DNA from: Methylomonas lenta
Lineage (GTDB): Bacteria; Pseudomonadota; Gammaproteobacteria; Methylococcales; Methylomonadaceae
Length of the DNA stretch: 59,390 nucleotides
Direction: 5' to 3'
NCBI RefSeq assembly: GCF_001644015.1
Contig: NZ_LUUI01000055.1
Span: 1-59,390 of the forward strand
The position numbers and the translations under genes were made by a program. The notes beneath the pieces were generated by a model. It was not told the DNA's origin and made no database searches. It was given only the letters and a program-made list of their open reading frames with translations. Below are positions 8,010 through 16,406 of this stretch, piece by piece (the first letter of the stretch is position 1; every line of letters begins with the position of its first letter).

Positions 8010-8899
8010 CGCTTGCCGCACTCAATTTCTCTGCACACGCGGCATAATTCCAGCAAATTATGCCAATCGTCAGCGTCTACATCCTGTTTGCCAGCAAACA
8101 ATACCGCATTGGAAAAATTAAAAAACCACTCTATTTGCTCGGCTGCGGTTTGATATTCAGTATGGGTTTGGTAAAACGCTGGTAAGTGGTGCTTGAATAA
8201 GGGCTGATCATTCAGCACATTGAAGGCGTGATGAACAACCGCCAAACCGCGATCCATATCCTGTTGCGACTGACCTGACAACTCGCGCAGCGCATGTTTG
8301 AATATCCGCTGTTTTGGCCAGACTGGGAAAAAGCCGTACAAATAAGCCAGATACAGGCCGGTCATTAATGCAAGACTCAAGCTGGCATAGACAGACACCC
8401 ATTGCTTGCTGTCCGACAACAGTGTCGGCAGGGCATCCGGTCGCATGTAATCCTGACCGCTCTCGTCTTTTCTGACCGCCAGCTCTTTAAGCGGCGACAA
8501 GGTGAAATGCCATGTCGGTACAGACTTCTCTATGGTTTTACCAGCCTGATCGAAGCGTAAAGTAAAAGCGGGCACGCTAAGCATTTTGACTTCATTCGGG
8601 GCATAAAAGACTTGATACAGCAACTCGACTACCGTCTCACCAGGGTTAGCATCGGTTACAACGCTTACCCGATTTAGATTCAGCCAGCGATTTAGTTCGC
8701 CTTGTTTTGGCAGGCTGTCGAGATTAAGTTTTACGTCCTGACGGGTTTCGATGACCATCCGATGTTGGATTTCATCACCGATCAGATAACCAAAAGGCCG
8801 TGGAGTTTGCTGTTCGAAGCGAGTGATGGGAGACGGCAACAGCGCACTACAACCGCTGACAAACTGCAAGAATAGGCATAGCAGTATCCAGCGTTTCAT
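8006..8899 (-). CDS. mxaA: MxaA, methanol dehydrogenase maturation protein
   Basis: MxaA is required for calcium insertion into methanol dehydrogenase. The 297-residue protein begins with a lipoprotein-type signal peptide (RWILLCLFLQFVSGCSALL, lipobox VSGC), then a beta-rich periplasmic domain of about 150 residues, a transmembrane segment (VYASLSLALMTGLYLAYLYGFFPV) and a cytoplasmic helical tail. The start overlaps the mxaS stop by 4 nt. Similarity to known MxaA is judged from architecture and exact operon position. Confidence 0.85.
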   Translation of the reverse strand: MKRWILLCLFLQFVSGCSALLPSPITRFEQQTPRPFGYLIGDEIQHRMVIETRQDVKLNLDSLPKQGELNRWLNLNRVSVVTDANPGETVVELLYQVFYAPNEVKMLSVPAFTLRFDQAGKTIEKSVPTWHFTLSPLKELAVRKDESGQDYMRPDALPTLLSDSKQWVSVYASLSLALMTGLYLAYLYGFFPVWPKQRIFKHALRELSGQSQQDMDRGLAVVHHAFNVLNDQPLFKHHLPAFYQTHTEYQTAAEQIEWFFNFSNAVLFAGKQDVDADDWHNLLELCRVCREIECGKR

Positions 8900-9735
8900 A
8901 GCGCTTGCCGCTGAAAATAGTTGTTCACAGTTTCAGCCCGATATCCGTCAGTCAAGAAAAGCGGTTCCATGCCGAAAGCGCGGAAACCCTGCCGCAATTG
9001 AACCCGGCGATTCTCAAACGCATGAATGATGCGTTGCTTCAGCGCCGGCCGCATCAGCAAAGTCTTGCTGCGGCGACTCTCAGCGTCCTTAAAACGCAGC
9101 AAACCCCAATCCGGCAGATTGCTAAATTCGGCGGTATTCCACCAGACTATCGGCACCACAGCATGGGATGTCAACGGTTGCAAAATCGTCTGTAATTGTG
9201 CGAGCGGAAAATGATAATCCGATACCAGAAACAACAAGCAACGTTTATTGGGTAAAAGAGGCGCGATTTTCGACAAACTCTCTGCGCTGTTTTCAGTTCG
9301 GAACCGTGCCAATCTGTCTGCCAATTCGCGAACTGGCTGCATGGCTGGTCCTGCCGGTAAAATCCATTGATGATCAATCGATAGTCCACCGCCTATAAAG
9401 CCGAAGCTATCACCCATTTGAACGGCCGATTGCGCAGCCGACAGCACAAATTCGCTAACCGCTGGCAGTTGACCATGCATTGAGGCTGACAGATCGACTA
9501 GCACATACACAGTCAATTTGCTGTGCTGCTGAAACACCCGCACCCGATAGTGTTGAAACGGATCCAGCACGCTGGCGCGTAAATCGATGCGACGCGGATC
9601 GGGACTTGCCAACAGCGGTTGGTGTCGTTTGAACAAATGCCCGCTACCAACCATTTGCCCAGGATGAGCGCCGGGAAACACGCTATAGCCAGGGTGCGCC
9701 AGCCGGTAATGAAAGGATTGAATGGCTGTGCTCAT
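8896..9735 (-). CDS. mxaS: MxaS, DUF58 protein of the methanol oxidation operon
   Basis: This 279-residue DUF58-family protein carries FKRHQPLLASPDPRRIDLRA and DPFQHYRVRVF in the N-terminal part, then a VWA-like fold with DLSASMHG as the metal-site motif and FLVSDYHFP later. DUF58 proteins work next to MoxR ATPases; here the ATPase is MxaR, one gene upstream. It has no membrane segments, so it is probably cytoplasmic or membrane-associated. The exact role in methanol dehydrogenase maturation is not known. Confidence 0.85.
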   Translation of the reverse strand: MSTAIQSFHYRLAHPGYSVFPGAHPGQMVGSGHLFKRHQPLLASPDPRRIDLRASVLDPFQHYRVRVFQQHSKLTVYVLVDLSASMHGQLPAVSEFVLSAAQSAVQMGDSFGFIGGGLSIDHQWILPAGPAMQPVRELADRLARFRTENSAESLSKIAPLLPNKRCLLFLVSDYHFPLAQLQTILQPLTSHAVVPIVWWNTAEFSNLPDWGLLRFKDAESRRSKTLLMRPALKQRIIHAFENRRVQLRQGFRAFGMEPLFLTDGYRAETVNNYFQRQAL

Positions 9736-9739
9736 GCTG

Positions 9740-10381
9740 CTATTGGCTGACGATCAGATACAACATGACGCCGGCGCTGCTCAGATAAGCCGGCGCCAGA
9801 TATTTGATCGGCGCCGCCATAATCAGGCTGACTATTCCCGAGTAGGTTCTGTCGTCGCGGTTATATATCGCTTCGCCGAGCAGCCATAAAAATGAATTGA
9901 CGAAGGCCAGCGCCAGAATCGGCAGCAGCCCGACATCGCTGAACAGGAAGGACTTATCCACCAGCAGCGCCATTTTATCGCTGGTGTGCAGAAAGTTGGC
10001 GATCAGGATGCCTATCATCAAGCCGCCCTCATCGAAAGCGACCAGAAAAAACGTGTAACTGAGGCGTCTGAGCGGATTTGCCAGCATCGAAGCCTGCGCA
10101 AAATAGCGCGACAAATAAAGTACCGGCAAGCATAAACAGAACAGCAGCAGGCCGATCGCGGCCAGCAATACCCAGAAGTTGTAGCCGACGGCATCGTTAA
10201 CGGCATTGGTGTAATAGGCCGCGTAGGCCAGATCGGCCTGGCTATCCAAGGTTGTGGCGATAAATGAGCCGATCAGGCCGACGCCACACCAGGTCAAATA
10301 GGTTTCGGCGTAGTGGTTTAGGCCGGATTTGGGGATGATTTGTTGTAATAGGTTTTTGATATTCATGAGTTTTTGGCTCAA
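9740..10381 (-). CDS. Multi-pass membrane protein of the mxa operon (MxaP-like)
   Basis: The 213-residue protein has about five to six hydrophobic segments (TWCGVGLIGSFIATTLD, NFWVLLAAIGLLLFCLCLPVL, GGLMIGILIANFL, LLPILALAFVNSFLWLL, and YLSSAGVMLYLIV at the end). Methanotroph operons carry a membrane-protein gene between mxaR and mxaS that has been called mxaP; this gene sits exactly there, 4 nt before mxaS. I call it MxaP-like from position and topology only. An alternative start at 10366 (MNIKNLL) is possible. It is separated from mxaR by 184 nt holding two palindromic repeats. Confidence 0.7.
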   Translation of the reverse strand: MSQKLMNIKNLLQQIIPKSGLNHYAETYLTWCGVGLIGSFIATTLDSQADLAYAAYYTNAVNDAVGYNFWVLLAAIGLLLFCLCLPVLYLSRYFAQASMLANPLRRLSYTFFLVAFDEGGLMIGILIANFLHTSDKMALLVDKSFLFSDVGLLPILALAFVNSFLWLLGEAIYNRDDRTYSGIVSLIMAAPIKYLAPAYLSSAGVMLYLIVSQ

Positions 10382-10402
10382 TGGTTTAGTTGTTTTTGTT
10401 AT

Positions 10403-10486
10403 TTTGGTGTCGCTATCGCGACGGTTTTTTGCACGTCGGGCCGAGACCTGATTTCAAACCCAGGCCATCGCGATAGCGACACCAAA
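10403..10486. repeat. Inverted repeat with 19-bp perfect arms, mxaR-mxaP gap
   Basis: The arms TTTGGTGTCGCTATCGCGA (10403-10421) and its exact reverse complement (10468-10486) flank a 46-nt core. In RNA this would form a stable hairpin between mxaR and the downstream genes. It looks like a dispersed foldback repeat rather than a terminator, as no U-tract follows on the minus strand. Confidence 0.75.
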
Positions 10487-10520
10487 CCGCAAACCCACAA
10501 TCCATCCAAAGCCATCTACC

Positions 10521-10548
10521 GCGTGGGCACAAAACGCCGTGCCCACCC
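10521..10548. repeat. Short palindromic repeat GTGGGCAC...GTGCCCAC
   Basis: Arms GTGGGCAC (10523-10530) and GTGCCCAC (10539-10546) surround AAAACGCC. From general experience this GTGGGCAC-type palindrome is a common dispersed intergenic repeat in proteobacterial genomes; its copy number here cannot be judged from one window. Confidence 0.6.
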
Positions 10549-10565
10549 TACAACTCGACAAAAAA

Positions 10566-11582
10566 TCACGGCGCGGCAATTCCATGCAAAATCCCTTCTA
10601 TCAACGCCGGCATCAACTCCTCCCTGCGATAGCCATACATCGGATGCAAGAAAATCCTGTGTGCCATCGTCACCTTAAATATCGACTGCATATCCTCAGG
10701 TAACAACATCTCTCTGCCTGCCAACCAGGCTCTTACTTTAGCGGCCCGGATGAAATAACTCATACCTCTGGGGCTGGAGCCTGCCTGAACCAGCTGCCCC
10801 ATATCCACATCGCTGAGCTGGATGCCGAATTGCCCTGGATTACTGCTGGCTTTCCACAAGGCCAAGGCATAACGATGCAAGGTCGGGCTGGTCTGTATGC
10901 TTTGCTGGATTTGCACGGCCAACTGGTTGAGCTGGTAATAAGCAATGCTATTGTCGATGCCCGATACCAGCGTATCGACATCATGAAATCTGGGATCGAA
11001 CATCAAGGCATCCAGCACCGCATCTTCAGTCGGCGTGTCGATACTGATTTCCATCATGAAACGGTCGCGAGCCGCTGCCGGTAATTCGAAGGTTTCCTCG
11101 CGTTCCACCCGATTACGATCGGCAAATACTTGCACATGTGGCATTTGATATTCGCGGTTGAAAGCGCTAACGCTACGTTCCGCCATCACCCTGAGCAATA
11201 AGGAATGTACTTGCGGGCGGGCGCGATTGATTTCATTGAAGAAAAAAATCGACAACTGTTCGCCTTGTTTCAATAAGGGCCCCGGATCAACGCAGGGACG
11301 ACCTTCGCTGTTCAAATAGGTGTAATAAATTAAGTCGGATGGCATCAGATCGATGGTGCCTTCTATGCGCTGATAGTGCCCACCCAAGCCTTGCGCCATT
11401 GCACGCAACAACGTGGTTTTTCCGACACCAACCTGACCTTCCAGCAGCACATGACCGCGAGCAAATACTGCCAATAATAATTCACGGACAGCCTGGTTTT
11501 GTCCGATGACAGTACAGTTGATTTGCTGTTCAAATTGCAACGCCTTGTCGCGCCAATCATTAAGTTGATGTTCTATATTCAT
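10566..11582 (-). CDS. mxaR: MxaR, MoxR-family AAA+ ATPase of the methanol oxidation operon
   Basis: MoxR-type AAA+ ATPases act as chaperones with VWA and DUF58 partners (here MxaC, MxaL, MxaS). The Walker A motif is GQVGVGKTTL. Walker B reads IFFFNEINRA, so the usual Asp before the catalytic Glu is Asn; the other MoxR in this window (38710) keeps DE. Sensor and arginine-finger regions read DRNRVEREETFELPAAARDRFMMEI. The start is set at 11582 (MNIEHQLNDWRDK), because the alternative ATG at 11606 lies in the loop of an intrinsic terminator hairpin (11594-11621). Full length is 338 residues, normal for the family. Confidence 0.88.
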   Translation of the reverse strand: MNIEHQLNDWRDKALQFEQQINCTVIGQNQAVRELLLAVFARGHVLLEGQVGVGKTTLLRAMAQGLGGHYQRIEGTIDLMPSDLIYYTYLNSEGRPCVDPGPLLKQGEQLSIFFFNEINRARPQVHSLLLRVMAERSVSAFNREYQMPHVQVFADRNRVEREETFELPAAARDRFMMEISIDTPTEDAVLDALMFDPRFHDVDTLVSGIDNSIAYYQLNQLAVQIQQSIQTSPTLHRYALALWKASSNPGQFGIQLSDVDMGQLVQAGSSPRGMSYFIRAAKVRAWLAGREMLLPEDMQSIFKVTMAHRIFLHPMYGYRREELMPALIEGILHGIAAP

Positions 11583-11593
11583 ACGCAGAAAAA

Positions 11594-11621
11594 AACTCCG
11601 ACGCATCGCTTTGTCGGAGTT
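11594..11621 (-). terminator. Intrinsic terminator between mxaI and mxaR
   Basis: On the minus strand a perfect 9-bp stem AACTCCGAC / GTCGGAGTT with a 10-nt loop is followed at once by seven T residues, ending 7 nt before the mxaR ATG. It should stop most transcription after mxaFJGI and allow only limited read-through into the maturation genes. Confidence 0.85.
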
Positions 11622-11646
11622 GTGAGGGTTATTAGTCTTAACGGTT

Positions 11647-11680
11647 GGTAGCTATAACAAGCTCCGTTGTTATAGCTACC
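11647..11680 (-). promoter_or_regulatory. Strong 14-bp hairpin downstream of mxaI
   Basis: Arms GGTAGCTATAACAA and TTGTTATAGCTACC are exact complements around a 6-nt loop. No U-tract follows on the minus strand, so this is more likely an mRNA 3'-end stabiliser or processing hairpin for the mxaFJGI message than a terminator. The terminator proper lies 25 nt further downstream. Confidence 0.7.
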
Positions 11681-11766
11681 GGTAGAAACATAAGCCATCT
11701 AAATTCGGCTTAAATTTAGCTTTTATCATCCAAGTTGAAAGCTAAAAACTAAACACGCTGCTCGGG

Positions 11767-12048
11767 TTATTCCGAGTCCACGTCGTAAACAAACTTGCCG
11801 GTTTTGCTCAACATAGCCGAGCGTTTGGCATTCCGCTCTTCCATTTCCTTAATCGATTGTGCTTGCTTGTTCAACTCGTTAGAGTCGTGCTTGGGGTCAT
11901 ATTTGCTACCGGCTACCTTATCGGGATAGCCGGGTTTTGGTTCCCAGCAGTTACCGGGTTCTTTGCACTTGGTGCCGTCATAAGCCGCAGCCGAAAAGGA
12001 CAATCCAGCCATCAATATGGCTACACCTACTGTCAATATTTGTTTCAT
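11767..12048 (-). CDS. mxaI: MxaI, methanol dehydrogenase small (beta) subunit
   Basis: MxaI wraps around MxaF in the periplasmic alpha2-beta2 methanol dehydrogenase and is found only with the calcium enzyme. From ATG 12048 (preceded by GGAGATCAAC) the 93-residue precursor has a signal peptide (MKQILTVGVAILMAGLSFSA, A) and a mature part beginning YDGTKCKEPGNCWEPKPGYP, with the family's Cys pair (Cys28, Cys34) and a Lys-rich helix (NKQAQSIKEMEERNAKR). The longer upstream start (MVEIIYQEIN) overlaps mxaG and is not used. Confidence 0.95.
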   Translation of the reverse strand: MKQILTVGVAILMAGLSFSAAAYDGTKCKEPGNCWEPKPGYPDKVAGSKYDPKHDSNELNKQAQSIKEMEERNAKRSAMLSKTGKFVYDVDSE

Positions 12049-12065
12049 GTTGATCTCCTGGTAAA

Positions 12066-12551
12066 TTATTTCAACCAATCGGCTTTTTTAGGGTCGCCAG
12101 TATAGATATGCCGAATAAAAGCCATGATGTGTAACAGTTCATCTGTACTAAAGTTGACGTATTGCGGCCCCATCATGCCGTTGGCGCCGCCAAACAAAAT
12201 CTCGAATAAGCCCTGGTCGGTAGCGTTACGCGGATAAGTCCAATAGTCATCCGCCAGCCCTGGCCCCAACTTACCTTCGGCCTCATGGCCGTGGCAGCCG
12301 GAACAGCCGGTCATATACAGGCTTTCACCTTTTTTGATCGCCTCTTCGTTTCCGTTGTAGGGGTTTTTACCGGTCTGCATAAATTCCTTGAAGACCTCGG
12401 TGTTACCGCCTTTTTTAGCGTAGCTTAAATCGAGTACTTCCCCGGTGATGGAATTGCGCAAGGTAATGTCGGCATCAGCCGTAGACATCGCCAGCACTCC
12501 AATGCCGAGGGTTGCAGCGTTTATAAAAGATTTAAATGTCATTTTTGTCAT
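12066..12551 (-). CDS. mxaG: MxaG, cytochrome cL, electron acceptor of methanol dehydrogenase
   Basis: Cytochrome cL takes electrons from the PQQ of MxaFI in the periplasm. The 161-residue precursor has a signal peptide (SFINAATLGIGVLAMSTADA) and one haem-binding motif CSGCH (Cys83, Cys86, His87), followed by KLGPGLADDYWTYP and a methionine-rich segment NGMMGPQYVNF that should supply the axial Met. The gene is 5 nt downstream of mxaJ and 17 nt upstream of mxaI. Confidence 0.94.
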   Translation of the reverse strand: MTKMTFKSFINAATLGIGVLAMSTADADITLRNSITGEVLDLSYAKKGGNTEVFKEFMQTGKNPYNGNEEAIKKGESLYMTGCSGCHGHEAEGKLGPGLADDYWTYPRNATDQGLFEILFGGANGMMGPQYVNFSTDELLHIMAFIRHIYTGDPKKADWLK

Positions 12552-12556
12552 TCCTG

Positions 12557-13399
12557 TTAGTTCATGGATAGGGCGGTATCGGGCTCATCCAACAGAGGAA
12601 TACCTTCCGCTTCCAAGATTTCGGTGAAATCGTCTTCTGCATTTCTGATTAACGTATTCAGCTGTTCCAGTAAGGCTACGTCTCCCTTGCGCACGCCCAT
12701 TGAGGTGCTGTAATGGAAACCGACTTTTTCACCATCTGCCCGTTGATTGTTGTCGGGAATTACCGTCATGGTCAGCGGCGTGGTGGATGATTGAACATAA
12801 CGCGCCGCCGCCGGCCCCCACAACACAGCCACTTCGGCTTTGCCTGATGCCACCTCATTAACCAGTTTTTCCGTGTCGTACTTGATGTACTGATTACGTT
12901 TGGACTTAAAGCCAACCAACTCTTGCTGGTAGTTGAACATGTCGTTATAGCGGCCTTTGGCCCTTAACATGGTTTCCGCCGGCGTGCCCGGTATAAAGGC
13001 GATACGTTTGGCTTTTTGCAAAACATCGCTATCCCAGTTTTGCAGATCCAAATCATCGCCCTTCCGAGTAATGAAGACATAGCCTGAACGGTAATAAGGC
13101 ACTGTGGTTAATAAGCGAGGATCACCTTGATCAACGCCGACCACCACATCGCACAAGCCTTTATCGACAAAGTCGCGAATGAAATAGCGCGGATCAGTCC
13201 AGGTAACCGTTTCCAGTTTACGTCCCAGTTGCTCGGCCAAATACTGCGCTAGCTTATTCTCAAAACCTTCACCCGCTTTGTTGGAGTAAGGCATTTCATT
13301 TTCCGCCGTGCAAACTTTTAGGGTCGGCTGCTCGGCGTGCACGGATGCCATGCCCAAGCCCAGCGTTAAAGCGGTAAAAATGTGCGTCGTTGTTTTCAT
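12557..13399 (-). CDS. mxaJ: MxaJ, periplasmic binding-protein-like methanol oxidation protein
   Basis: MxaJ belongs to the extracellular solute-binding family 3 fold and is always encoded with mxaF; its role is thought to be in assembly or function of methanol dehydrogenase. The 280-residue precursor has a signal peptide (HIFTALTLGLGMASVHA) and mature motifs LKVCTAENEMPYSNKAGEGFENKLA, split by LAEQLGR, then TDPRYFIRDFVDKGLCDVVVGV and the GKAEVAVLWGPAA segment typical of quinoprotein-associated binding proteins. Confidence 0.93.
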   Translation of the reverse strand: MKTTTHIFTALTLGLGMASVHAEQPTLKVCTAENEMPYSNKAGEGFENKLAQYLAEQLGRKLETVTWTDPRYFIRDFVDKGLCDVVVGVDQGDPRLLTTVPYYRSGYVFITRKGDDLDLQNWDSDVLQKAKRIAFIPGTPAETMLRAKGRYNDMFNYQQELVGFKSKRNQYIKYDTEKLVNEVASGKAEVAVLWGPAAARYVQSSTTPLTMTVIPDNNQRADGEKVGFHYSTSMGVRKGDVALLEQLNTLIRNAEDDFTEILEAEGIPLLDEPDTALSMN

Positions 13400-13421
13400 G
13401 GGTATTTTTTTGAATTAATTT

Positions 13422-13499
13422 GTAGGTTGGGTTAGGCGATGCCGTAACCCAACAATTGATCATCAATGTCGAGTTACGCTATCGCTAACCCGACCTACG
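13422..13499. repeat. Imperfect palindromic repeat between mxaF and mxaJ
   Basis: The left arm starts GTAGGTTGGGTTAGGCGATG and the right arm, reversed and complemented, starts GTAGGTCGGGTTAGCGATAG; the two fold over nearly their whole length. It fills most of the 103-nt mxaF-mxaJ gap and should form a stem in the transcript just after mxaF. It resembles common dispersed GTAGGTTGGGTTA repeats. Confidence 0.7.
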
Positions 13500-13502
13500 T
13501 TT

Positions 13503-15311
13503 TTATAAAGAGAACACCATCACACCGCCGCCCATTTGGGTATGATGCGCCAGCTCTTTAAACGCACCTACAGCACCCAGACCTGCTGTTGGATCAGCCA
13601 AATCGAACACCAGGCCTACACCGGGCCAGCCGCCGACACCGTAGTAAATCGCCACATATTGCTTGTTATTGTGTTTATAGGTAATTGGATGACCAATAAC
13701 GCCGGATGGTAATTTGAACTTCCATAGCTCTTCGCCAGTACGAGTGTTACGCGCCTTGATATAACCATCCAGGGTGCCGTAGAACAACAAGTCGCCAGCA
13801 GTGGCCATAGTGCCGCCCCAGACTGCAAATTTTTCCTGAACTTCCCATTCCATTTTTCCAGTGACTGAATTCATGGCTTTTACTTGACCTAAAGTGCCTT
13901 TAGGTCCCGGATACATATTCAAAGTGGCGCCGACGAAGAACTGACCTGCGCGGTAAGGCAGCATGAACGGTTCCCAGTCCATGCAGATGTGGTTGGTACC
14001 CATGAAAAACAATTGCTTGTTCGGATCGTAGGATTCGATACCTTGGTTGTGATAACCCATCGCTGACGGGCAGATCCCGGTGGCTTGGTGATCCATGTGT
14101 GTGGAATACTCTGGATCGCGAATTGGCAGACCGGTTTTTAAATCGACTTTTTTCACCCAGTTGACGGTGTCGTCGATCTTGAAAGCGTTCACCAAATCGC
14201 CATTTTCCCGGTTGAGGGTATACACCAAACCATTACGATCCGGATGGGTCAGCAACTTGGTCATTTTGCCATCGACCATTTGCTCGGACAGCCCCATGTA
14301 GTTGACACCGGCATAATCCCACTCGTCATGCGGAGTTTTTTGGTAGCCGAATTTGGCTTCGCCGGTGTTGACGTCGCGGCCCCAGATGGTCATGGTCCAT
14401 TTATTGTCGCCGGGGCGCATGGTTTCGTTCCAGGGCGCAGGGTTGCCGGAACCGTAGTAGAGCATTTCCAGGTCGCTGTCATAGGCATACCAACCCCAGT
14501 TGGTGCCGCCGCCTATTTTCCAGGCATCGCCTTCCCAGGTTTTTAAGCCCAAGCCAAACTGTCCGTAGTGCGGATTGGCGCTGTTGAAATCTTTTGCCAG
14601 CTTGATGTCTTCATCCGGACCTGTGGCATAAACCCGCCAGGCTTGCTTACCGTCCTTTATATTGTAAGCCGTGGCATAACCGCGCACCCCCAGCTCGGCA
14701 CCCGCCGAACCCACGATGACTTTGTCTTTAACCACGAACGGCGCCATGGTCAATGTGGAACCCATGGCGATATCCGAGTTTTCCATTTTCCATAGCAATT
14801 CGCCGGTTTTAGCATTAACCGCGACCACATGGCCGTCCAATTGATTGATAAAAATGGTTGCCGGATAGTCTTTGCCGGCGGGCGCATAAGCCAGGCCGCG
14901 ATTGACGACATCACAGCACGCTACAGCACGCGCGGCCGGATTCTGCTTGGGCTTGTACTGCCACATGATTTTGTCTGGCTCATCCAGGCTGATGGCAAAT
15001 ACATTATTCGGATAAGGCGTGTGCACATACATGATGCCATCAATCACTAACGGCCCACCTTCATGGCCATTCAATACCCCAGTCGAGAACGACCAAGCCA
15101 CTTTTAGGTTTTTCACGTTGTTGGCATTGATGTCAATCATTTCACTGAAATGCGTCGAACTGTAATCTTTGGTCTGCATCACCCAGTTGGTATTCTGCTT
15201 GGCGAGCTGTTCCAGTTCTTTGTTGGCCTGCGCTGGCTGAGCCATGCTAAGGACACCTCCCGCCACTAAAGCAGCAGCTTTCCCCACTATGCGCAAATCG
15301 AGTTGTTGCAT
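13503..15311 (-). CDS. mxaF: MxaF, PQQ methanol dehydrogenase large subunit (calcium type)
   Basis: This periplasmic quinoprotein oxidises methanol to formaldehyde. The 602-residue precursor has a signal peptide ending near residue 29 (AQPAQA-N) and an eight-bladed propeller. Key residues are the vicinal disulfide Cys132-Cys133, calcium ligands Glu206 and Asn290, and catalytic Asp332; removing 29 residues gives 103/104, 177, 261 and 303, the classic numbering. Position 334 is Ala (DYAG), where lanthanide-dependent XoxF has Asp (DYD), so this is the calcium enzyme. The ribosome-binding site is a strong GGAGGA six bases before ATG. No xoxF is in the window. Confidence 0.97.
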   Translation of the reverse strand: MQQLDLRIVGKAAALVAGGVLSMAQPAQANKELEQLAKQNTNWVMQTKDYSSTHFSEMIDINANNVKNLKVAWSFSTGVLNGHEGGPLVIDGIMYVHTPYPNNVFAISLDEPDKIMWQYKPKQNPAARAVACCDVVNRGLAYAPAGKDYPATIFINQLDGHVVAVNAKTGELLWKMENSDIAMGSTLTMAPFVVKDKVIVGSAGAELGVRGYATAYNIKDGKQAWRVYATGPDEDIKLAKDFNSANPHYGQFGLGLKTWEGDAWKIGGGTNWGWYAYDSDLEMLYYGSGNPAPWNETMRPGDNKWTMTIWGRDVNTGEAKFGYQKTPHDEWDYAGVNYMGLSEQMVDGKMTKLLTHPDRNGLVYTLNRENGDLVNAFKIDDTVNWVKKVDLKTGLPIRDPEYSTHMDHQATGICPSAMGYHNQGIESYDPNKQLFFMGTNHICMDWEPFMLPYRAGQFFVGATLNMYPGPKGTLGQVKAMNSVTGKMEWEVQEKFAVWGGTMATAGDLLFYGTLDGYIKARNTRTGEELWKFKLPSGVIGHPITYKHNNKQYVAIYYGVGGWPGVGLVFDLADPTAGLGAVGAFKELAHHTQMGGGVMVFSL

Positions 15312-15616
15312 GTTTCCTCCAGTATTTTTTCTTTAAAAGAGGCGTGGCACTGCCGATTGAAAGCATTAATTGCAAATCAGCTTTCTTGATCATAACTGCA
15401 TCACAGGTAAGCAACCGCTCAGGCCACGCTGACCAGCATGTTATAGAAACACTCGTCACGACCGTTACGGAAGAAATCACGAAGGCGCCGGGAATTCTAC
15501 AAGAAAAGCATAAGGAAACTTTCCCGTTAAAGATCAAGTATTTGAAATAAAATAAAGGAAAATATCCCGTAGTTAATCCGGTGTAAAGTAAGGACAATGA
15601 AGCAGTTTACGCAGGG
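15312..15616. promoter_or_regulatory. Divergent regulatory region between mxaF and the mxaB-like regulator
   Basis: About 300 bp without a gene must hold the strong mxaF promoter on the minus strand and the promoter of the regulator on the plus strand. Minus-strand open frames here are chance. I could not fix -35/-10 boxes with confidence. The one clear signal is the inverted repeat at 15617-15645. Confidence 0.5.
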
Positions 15617-15645
15617 GTAATGCAATACCGAATATATTGCATTAC
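15617..15645. promoter_or_regulatory. Perfect 11-bp inverted repeat, candidate operator
   Basis: The arms GTAATGCAATA and TATTGCATTAC are exact reverse complements separated by 7 nt. The site ends 32 nt before the GTG of the response regulator and 306 nt upstream of mxaF. Symmetry, spacing and position suit a dimeric regulator, possibly the adjacent NarL/LuxR-type protein acting on itself and on mxaF. Confidence 0.55.
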
Positions 15646-15677
15646 ACGTCAATATTTCTTGCTTTTAAATACTTCAA

Positions 15678-16334
15678 GTGTCCAAAAAAATATCAGTGTT
15701 ATTGGTCGATGACCACGCGGTAGTCAGAGCCGGCTACAAAACCTATTTATCGCTTTCGGAACGTATAAAAGACATATTCGAGGCAGAGCGTGGTGAAATT
15801 GCTTGTCAGCTCTATGCCCAACTGGAGCCGGATGTGGTGGTTATGGATCTTTCCATGCCGGGTTTTGGCGGCTTGGAGAGTATACGCAGACTGATAAATA
15901 GACATCCGCATTGCAAGATTTTGGTTTTTAGCATCCATAACGAGCCGGTCTATGTCACTCGAGCCATAAAAGCCGGTGCCAAAGGTTACATTACTAAGAG
16001 CAGCGCGCCGGAAACCTTGATTTCAGCCGTTTGCCTGATTGCGGAGGGTGGTACTTTCGTCGAGCCTAGCATAGCGCAGCAGTTGGCGGTCAGTGTGGCA
16101 ACGGAGATGGACGAATCAGCCAGAATAAAATCCTTGTCGCCGCGCGAGTTTGATATTTTTCGCTTGCTGGCCACCGGCATGAGTACACGGGAAGCGGCGG
16201 AGAGTTTGTGCTTAAGTTATAAGACGGTTTGTAACCACAACACCTCGGTTAAGGAAAAATTAGGCATCAAAACTTTGTCTGAATTAGCTTTACTGGCGAA
16301 CAGGCACGGAATCGTTAATCGTAGTCAACCGTGA
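15678..16334 (+). CDS. mxaB: NarL/LuxR-family response regulator, MxaB-like
   Basis: This two-component regulator has an intact receiver: acidic pocket VDDH (residues 9-12), phospho-acceptor Asp57 (VVVMDLSMPG) and the conserved Lys of YITKSS. A LuxR-type helix-turn-helix follows (LSPREFDIFRLLATGMSTREAAESL, split by CLSYKTVCNHNTSVKEKLGI). The start is GTG 15678, giving 218 residues. It is divergent from mxaF. In methanotrophs an MxaB response regulator next to the mxa operon takes part in control of mxa expression; I assign the name by family and position. A histidine kinase that could be its partner is at 18.9 kb. Confidence 0.8.
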   Translation: MSKKISVLLVDDHAVVRAGYKTYLSLSERIKDIFEAERGEIACQLYAQLEPDVVVMDLSMPGFGGLESIRRLINRHPHCKILVFSIHNEPVYVTRAIKAGAKGYITKSSAPETLISAVCLIAEGGTFVEPSIAQQLAVSVATEMDESARIKSLSPREFDIFRLLATGMSTREAAESLCLSYKTVCNHNTSVKEKLGIKTLSELALLANRHGIVNRSQP

Positions 16335-16406
16335 CCGGTAAAGACGCTATTCCCGTTGAACGGGCCGGGCGTGGCAAAAGCCAGCCCGGCACCAACCAGC
16401 TCAGAC

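Noticed and set aside
11582-11606. Upstream ATG (11606) as the mxaR start
   Set aside because: It lies in the loop of the intrinsic terminator, and the family N-terminus fits the ATG at 11582.
13503-15311. Reading the methanol dehydrogenase as lanthanide-dependent XoxF
   Set aside because: Residue 334 is Ala (DYAG), not the Asp of XoxF, and mxaI, mxaA, mxaK and mxaL are present, all marks of the calcium enzyme.
15247-15597. 116-codon minus-strand frame upstream of mxaF
   Set aside because: It overlaps the mxaF start in another frame and occupies the promoter region; composition suggests a chance frame.
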